The notes beneath the pieces are model-generated. The model saw only the letters and a list, made by a program, of their open reading frames with translations, did not search any database and was not told the origin of the DNA. The position numbers and the translations under genes are program-made. Source: Paenibacillus ferrarius (GTDB lineage Bacteria; Bacillota; Bacilli; Paenibacillales; NBRC-103111). From it: a stretch of 64,000 bases of DNA. Shown piece after piece: positions 60,462 through 64,000 of this stretch. Position 1 is the stretch's first letter; the number at the start of each line of letters is the position of its first letter. The stretch spans positions 178,134 through 242,133 of the forward strand of contig NZ_MBTG01000007.1 in assembly GCF_002027705.1 (NCBI RefSeq), written 5' to 3'.

Positions 60462-61391
60462 TTACGCGTGCTGCTCTGAGATGTACCGTTCTGCGTCCAG
60501 CGCAGCCATACACCCGCTCCCTGCCGAAGTAATGGCTTGGCGGTAAATGCGATCCTGCACATCGCCACAGGCAAAGATGCCAGGCACACCGGTCTGTGAC
60601 GTTCCCGGAATGACCTGTAAGTACCCCAGCTCATCCGTTGGCAGTTGTCCGCCCAGGAATGCTGTGTTCGGGGTATGCCCGATCGCTAAGAAGATACCGT
60701 CTGCTTCGAGCAGTTCCTCTTCGCCTGTCACATTATTGAGCACTTTCAGTCCGCTCACACCCATTGGACCTGCCACTACTTCAAGGGGGGTGCGGTTGAG
60801 GCTCCAAGCGACTTTTTGATTGCCGCGGGCATGATCCTGCATGATTTTCGATGCCTTCAAATCGTCTCGGCGATGAACCACGCGCACTTCTGAAGCGAAT
60901 CGAGTCAAGAACTGCGCCTCTTCCATCGCGGTATCCCCGCCGCCAATGACGATGATTTTCTTATTGCGGAAGAAGAATCCGTCGCATGTCGCACAAGTGC
61001 TTACCCCTTTGCCGATATTCTCGGATTCGCCTGGGATGCCCAGCTTTTTGGCCGAGGCTCCTGTTGAGATGATGAGCGCATCTGCTGTGAGCTTCCCTCC
61101 ATCTTCCAAAAACAAAGTGAAAGGGCGCTTGGAAGTATCCACTTCAGCAACACGGCCGGACTGTATCATCGCTCCGAAGCGCAGCGCTTGCTTCCGCATA
61201 TTGTCCATAAGCTCCGGTCCGGTGATTCCGTCTGGGAAGCCTGGGAAGTTATCGACCTCGGTCGTTGTTGTCAACTGACCTCCGGGTTGTATGCCTTCGA
61301 TGACGAGTGGGGCCACGTTGGCTCTCGCCAAATAAATGGCTGCGGTTAATCCTGCAGGACCAGTACCGATAATAATCGCTTTGTGATGCAT
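60462..61391 (-). CDS. trxB: thioredoxin reductase
   Basis: 309-residue low-molecular-weight flavoenzyme. FAD site IIGTGPAGLTAAIYLARANV, redox disulfide VSTCATCDGFFFRNK, NADPH site VIGGGDTAMEEAQFL, and C-terminal FAD contact GIFACGDVQDRIYRQAITSA. It transfers electrons from NADPH to TrxA. It is the first gene of the trxB-trxA-tpx operon, with GGAGGAATTCC before the ATG and a strong promoter at 61477-61505. Confidence 0.97.
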   Translation of the reverse strand: MHHKAIIIGTGPAGLTAAIYLARANVAPLVIEGIQPGGQLTTTTEVDNFPGFPDGITGPELMDNMRKQALRFGAMIQSGRVAEVDTSKRPFTLFLEDGGKLTADALIISTGASAKKLGIPGESENIGKGVSTCATCDGFFFRNKKIIVIGGGDTAMEEAQFLTRFASEVRVVHRRDDLKASKIMQDHARGNQKVAWSLNRTPLEVVAGPMGVSGLKVLNNVTGEEELLEADGIFLAIGHTPNTAFLGGQLPTDELGYLQVIPGTSQTGVPGIFACGDVQDRIYRQAITSAGSGCMAALDAERYISEQHA

Positions 61392-61476
61392 AGGAATTCC
61401 TCCTTTGTGCTTATCCGAAATTTGGGCGTCAATTTAAGTTGTTATAAATTTAATTTGAAGCAAACTTTATGAATGA

Positions 61477-61505
61477 ATCATACCAATTTCATTTAATATT
61501 GTCAA
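61477..61505 (-). promoter_or_regulatory. promoter of trxB-trxA-tpx
   Basis: Minus strand consensus TTGACA (61505-61500), exact 17-bp spacer and TATGAT (61482-61477), about 85 bp before the trxB start. Confidence 0.85.
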
Positions 61506-61514
61506 CAATTAATT

Positions 61515-61537
61515 TGTGTACAATTTAAAATTACACA
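61515..61537. promoter_or_regulatory. inverted repeat upstream of the trxB promoter
   Basis: TGTGTA-N11-TACACA, perfect arms, centred about 56 bp before the predicted trxB start of transcription. This is an upstream, activator-like position. Confidence 0.5.
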
Positions 61538-61691
61538 GACGATCTCTCTTTCTAGCTGACACTTCATCCATCTGGCATTTTTATCCACCATTTTCATGAA
61601 CCTTTCAGCATTCACTCAAGCCCCTTTCAGTTTGAGTAGGCATAATGACCTTAGCACAACGAAATCAAATGTTTCGAAGGGAGATCATTCA

Positions 61692-62597
61692 ATGAATAAC
61701 CATATACAAATCAGTCCCAAATGGAAGTGGGTTTCTACCCTGCTCGTCCTCATTATGATTGCCTATGTACTCGTGTATCCACCTCTGAAGAAAACAGATG
61801 AAGCTGCGGTAGCCAAAGTGAATGGAGTTGCCATCAGCAAAACACAGCTTTATGACGCAATGGTAGGCAGCGGCGGCCAACAAACGCTGGATACGTTAAT
61901 ATCCGAGGAACTAATCAACCAAGAAAGCCAAAAATCCGGTGTCCAAGTAACCGATGACGATATTCAAGCAGAAATCTCCAAGATTCAAGGTTCTTACGGA
62001 TCTGATACCGAATTTCAACAAGCACTTACTTCCTATGGCATGACGCTGGACGATTTAAAGAAAAATATGAAAAGCCAAGTGCTGTTGAAGAAGATTTTAG
62101 CCCCTCAAGTTACAATTACGGATGATGAAATTAAAAAATACTATGACGACAATCTGGAGTCTCTGAAAAATCCTGAACAGGTACAAGCCTCACATATTTC
62201 TGTAGCAACCAAGGAGGAAGCTGATGCGATCTTAGCGGATTTAAAAAACGGAGGCGACTTTGCTGCCATTGCCAAGGAGAAGTCTCTAGATACAGCAACC
62301 AAGGATAAGGGCGGTACGCTTGGATATATTGACAAAGGCAGTATGGACCCTACCTTCGAGACTGCGGTATTCGCTCTTGGCACAGGTGCGACTAGTGAAG
62401 CCGTTAAGACCAGCACAGGCTATGACATCATCAAAGTAACTGATCATAAAGCCGCCTCTACGCCAACATTGGAGGAAAAAACGAAGGATATTAAACAAAC
62501 ATTAACCGATGAAAAGTTATCGACGTTGGCGTCGACATGGCTGGATGAGCAAAAAACGAAATCAACCGTTGAGAACTATCTCAAGACAAAGGCTTAA
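61692..62597 (+). CDS. PrsA/SurA-like peptidyl-prolyl isomerase, membrane-anchored
   Basis: 301 residues. An N-terminal anchor helix (WVSTLLVLIMIAYVLVYPPL) has no lipobox Cys, unlike classical PrsA lipoproteins. A SurA_N-like chaperone region covers about 40-150, and a parvulin rotamase domain about 160-255 (VQASHISVATKEEADAILAD, GGTLGYIDKGSMDPTFETAV), with a helical C-terminus. It probably assists folding of exported proteins outside the membrane. ATG 61692 follows GGGAG; the frame extends to 61596 without a site. It is divergent from trxB. Confidence 0.88.
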   Translation: MNNHIQISPKWKWVSTLLVLIMIAYVLVYPPLKKTDEAAVAKVNGVAISKTQLYDAMVGSGGQQTLDTLISEELINQESQKSGVQVTDDDIQAEISKIQGSYGSDTEFQQALTSYGMTLDDLKKNMKSQVLLKKILAPQVTITDDEIKKYYDDNLESLKNPEQVQASHISVATKEEADAILADLKNGGDFAAIAKEKSLDTATKDKGGTLGYIDKGSMDPTFETAVFALGTGATSEAVKTSTGYDIIKVTDHKAASTPTLEEKTKDIKQTLTDEKLSTLASTWLDEQKTKSTVENYLKTKA

Positions 62598-62636
62598 CGC
62601 TTCGGAGCTGAAAAGCCCCCCAGAGGACCATCAAAC

Positions 62637-62707
62637 GGAACTACAGTACGTTATCTTATCTGGAACAGGCCAGTTTATGGCTCAAGCGGAACTACAGTAC
62701 GCTATTT
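62637..62707 (+). repeat. two modules of the GGAACTA...CGCTATTT element, interrupted by the IS
   Basis: GGAACTACAGTACGTTATCT (62637) and GGAACTACAGTACGCTATTT (62688), 51 bp apart, correspond to the first half of the element at 24783-24959. The IS3 copy begins 26 bp after module 2, before the position where an inverted module 3 would be expected (about 62743). Confidence 0.8.
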
Positions 62708-62734
62708 GTTCACTTTTGAAGTTAGACTATTTCG

Positions 62735-62757
62735 TAGACACACCTTAAGGAACAACC
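62735..62757 (+). repeat. left terminal inverted repeat of the IS3 element
   Basis: TAGACACA-CC-TTAAGGAACAACC. Confidence 0.85.
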
Positions 62758-62794
62758 TTTATAATATAGATATTAAATAAGGTCGAGGTGTGGC

Positions 62795-63082
62795 ATGGGA
62801 TCACAACGTGAAAGTTATGATGAGGAATTTAAACGCAAGACAGTTGAACACATGGAGTCTGCTAATAAGAGACCAATTGAAATTTCTAAGGAATTAAATA
62901 TTCCTAAAAGTACCCTAAGTCGGTGGATTAAACAGTACGGCAGTAGAACTGTAGAATCTCAGTCTCAGGTGTTTGTAGACTATGAACGAATGAAGAAGTT
63001 GGAGCAAAGCATCCTCGAATTAAAAGAGGAAAATGAGATTTTAAAAAAGGCGATGCACTTCTTCACAAAGGACCCGTGCTGA
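62795..63082 (+). CDS. IS3-family transposase OrfA
   Basis: 95 residues. A helix-turn-helix (RKTVEHMESANKRPIEISKE, then LNIPKSTLSRWIKQY) is followed by a leucine-zipper-like helix (MKKLEQSILELKEENEILKK). It binds the IS ends and, by -1 frameshifting at AAAAAAG (63043-63049), is extended into the OrfAB transposase. It overlaps orfB by 7 bp. GAGGTG lies before the ATG. Confidence 0.93.
   Translation: MGSQRESYDEEFKRKTVEHMESANKRPIEISKELNIPKSTLSRWIKQYGSRTVESQSQVFVDYERMKKLEQSILELKEENEILKKAMHFFTKDPC
63043..63049 (+). promoter_or_regulatory. programmed -1 ribosomal frameshift site (A AAA AAG)
   Basis: The heptamer is in the orfA frame as (TT)A AAA AAG, the standard IS3 slippery sequence; a -1 shift leads into the orfB frame, which is open at this point. 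Confidence 0.85.
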
Positions 63083-63951
63083 TTTATTCGTTTATTTATA
63101 AACACCGCTTCCAGTACCGGGTCGAGAAGATGTGCACCGTTTTAGAAGTCTCACGAAGCGGATATTACAAATGGATTAAGAGGGAACCTAGTGCTCGTGA
63201 AAAGCGCTTAAAAGCGCTAGATCGGAAGATAAGAAGACTGTTTAATCACTTTAAAAAACGCGCAGGAAGTCCGACGATTACAGCCGTATTAAGAAAAAAT
63301 GGGACTGCGGTTTCTTCCAAAACGGTCAGTCGGCGTATGAAGGAAATGGGATTGAAGTCAATAACCGTAAGGAAAGTAACGGCTACGACGAATTCTAAAC
63401 ATGACTTGCCTGTGTTCGAAAATGTGTTAAATCGTCAGTTTACTGTGCTAGCGCCGAATAAAGCTTGGGTAACGGATATCACTTACATCCAGACGGGCGA
63501 GGGCTGGTTGTATTTGGCAAGCGTAATGGATTTGTACTCTCGCAGAATTGTAGGATTTTCAATGGGAGCTCGAATGACAAGGGAGCTCGTTTTAGACGCG
63601 CTAGAGAAGGCATATAAGCGTCGCAAGCCTGAGCCAGGATTAATTCATCACTCTGATCGTGGCTCTCAATACGCTAGTCATGACTACCGCGCAAAGTTAC
63701 AAGAGTACAAAATGATTGGCAGCATGAGCCGTAAAGGAAATTGCTATGATAACGCTTGTATCGAGTCCTTCCATAGCACGTTGAAAAAAGAATTTGTGTA
63801 CCAAACAAAATTTAAGACCCGTAAACAAGCCATGAGAGAACTCTATGCTTACATTGAGTTTGACTATAATCGACTACGACCACATTCTACTCTAGGATAC
63901 GAGACGGCTCATCATTTCGAACAAATTTACTACAGAAATCAGGCTGTCTAA
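63076..63951 (+). CDS. IS3-family transposase OrfB (DDE integrase core)
   Basis: 291 residues with an HTH_21-type N-terminal region (YYKWIKREPSAREKRLKALD) and an rve integrase core. The catalytic DDE triad lies in KAWVTDITYIQTGEG, LIHHSDRGSQYASHD and NCYDNACIESFHSTLKKE. The full length suggests activity as the OrfAB fusion. The sequence belongs to the IS3 or IS150 subgroup by motif; the exact element is not identified. Confidence 0.94.
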   Translation: MLIYSFIYKHRFQYRVEKMCTVLEVSRSGYYKWIKREPSAREKRLKALDRKIRRLFNHFKKRAGSPTITAVLRKNGTAVSSKTVSRRMKEMGLKSITVRKVTATTNSKHDLPVFENVLNRQFTVLAPNKAWVTDITYIQTGEGWLYLASVMDLYSRRIVGFSMGARMTRELVLDALEKAYKRRKPEPGLIHHSDRGSQYASHDYRAKLQEYKMIGSMSRKGNCYDNACIESFHSTLKKEFVYQTKFKTRKQAMRELYAYIEFDYNRLRPHSTLGYETAHHFEQIYYRNQAV

Positions 63952-63957
63952 TGCCGT

Positions 63958-63981
63958 GGTTGTTCCTTAATTTTGTGTCTA
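63958..63981 (-). repeat. right terminal inverted repeat of the IS3 element
   Basis: GGTTGTTCCTTAA-TTT-TGTGTCTA, the reverse complement of the left end with a 1-bp indel. Confidence 0.85.
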
Positions 63982-64000
63982 CGCTATTGACAGAAGTACA

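Larger units (their letters stand above)
62735..63981 (+). mobile_element. complete IS3-family insertion sequence
   Basis: 1247 bp bounded by near-perfect inverted repeats of about 25 bp: the left end (62735-62757) reads TAGACACACCTTAAGGAACA and the right end, reversed, TAGACACAAAATTAAGGAAC, differing by a 1-bp indel and 2 substitutions. CG flanks both ends, so the repeat may extend 2 bp or CG may be part of a short target duplication. It encodes orfA and orfB with a standard -1 frameshift site, and all DDE residues are present, so it is likely active. Confidence 0.92.

Overview
The window reads as chromosomal DNA of a spore-forming Paenibacillaceae bacterium, most likely Paenibacillus. This rests on strong Gram-positive ribosome binding sites, S-layer and LysM/GH18 proteins, YkoEDC, UvsE, a xylR/xylA pair, CBO0543-type membrane proteins and NAT_N/GNAT_C acyltransferase proteins. 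No species is assigned. I saw no rRNA, tRNA, CRISPR or prophage genes. One complete IS3-family element lies at the right edge.

Layout. 1-2090: glycogen genes (glgB, start of glgC). 2.2-8.7 kb: a REC-PP2C regulator, a YtxH stress protein, fumC, a thioesterase, an FMN-binding oxidase-like protein and small proteins. 8.7-13.1 kb: an RNA methyltransferase-like protein, a LysR regulator divergent from ilvE, and small membrane or lipoproteins. 13.6-19.3 kb: the agmatine-to-putrescine pair aguA/aguB, an azoreductase, a phosphoesterase and a dihydroorotate-dehydrogenase-like domain fused to a membrane domain. 19.5-24.7 kb: hmp with a Crp/Fnr regulator, then xylR/xylA. 25-31 kb: membrane protein clusters, a LysM-GH18 spore-type glycosidase and a chemoreceptor. 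31.5-38 kb: a ten-repeat Ig-like surface protein, an acyltransferase-domain protein and the pseudouridine genes psuK/psuG. 38.3-42.3 kb: nitroreductase, ABC ATPase, Fsr-type exporter, FadR-type regulator and a 25-residue CDGSH-motif microprotein. 42.5-51 kb: an SLH surface protein, the TPP-riboswitch-controlled ykoEDC importer, a DUF3105 protein, an AraC regulator and pyruvate kinase. 51.6-58.1 kb: a Fur-controlled siderophore ATPase, uvsE, a BrkB-like protein, a YjcD-type helicase and manganese catalase. 59.5-62.6 kb: trxB-trxA-tpx and a PrsA-like foldase. 62.7-64 kb: the IS3 element.

The most unusual signal is in the intergenic DNA. Four copies of a ~180 bp element (13.2, 38.1, 51.3 and 58.2 kb) each carry four 16-bp palindromic modules of the type CCTGCA-N4-TGCAGG. 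Module starts are spaced 51, 61 and 50-51 bp in every copy. A sequence-unrelated family (24.8 kb, and 62.6 kb where the IS3 copy sits) also uses a 51-bp module period, with two modules facing two inverted ones. A third, looser example lies at 16.44-16.60 kb. A fourth family is a set of four terminator hairpins sharing an AAGTAG...CTACTT apex. These look like non-coding modular repeats with fixed geometry, and I do not recognise them as a named system.

Other points worth a look: the CDGSH microprotein with a clean sigma-A promoter and a Fur-like box; a perfect 16-bp palindrome upstream of a kinase that carries its own HTH domain (psuK); an FNR-type site exactly at -41.5 of hmp next to a shortened Crp/Fnr gene; a perfect 7-7-7 LysR operator at ilvE; and a translationally coupled 45-residue ORF hidden at 27.9-28.1 kb.
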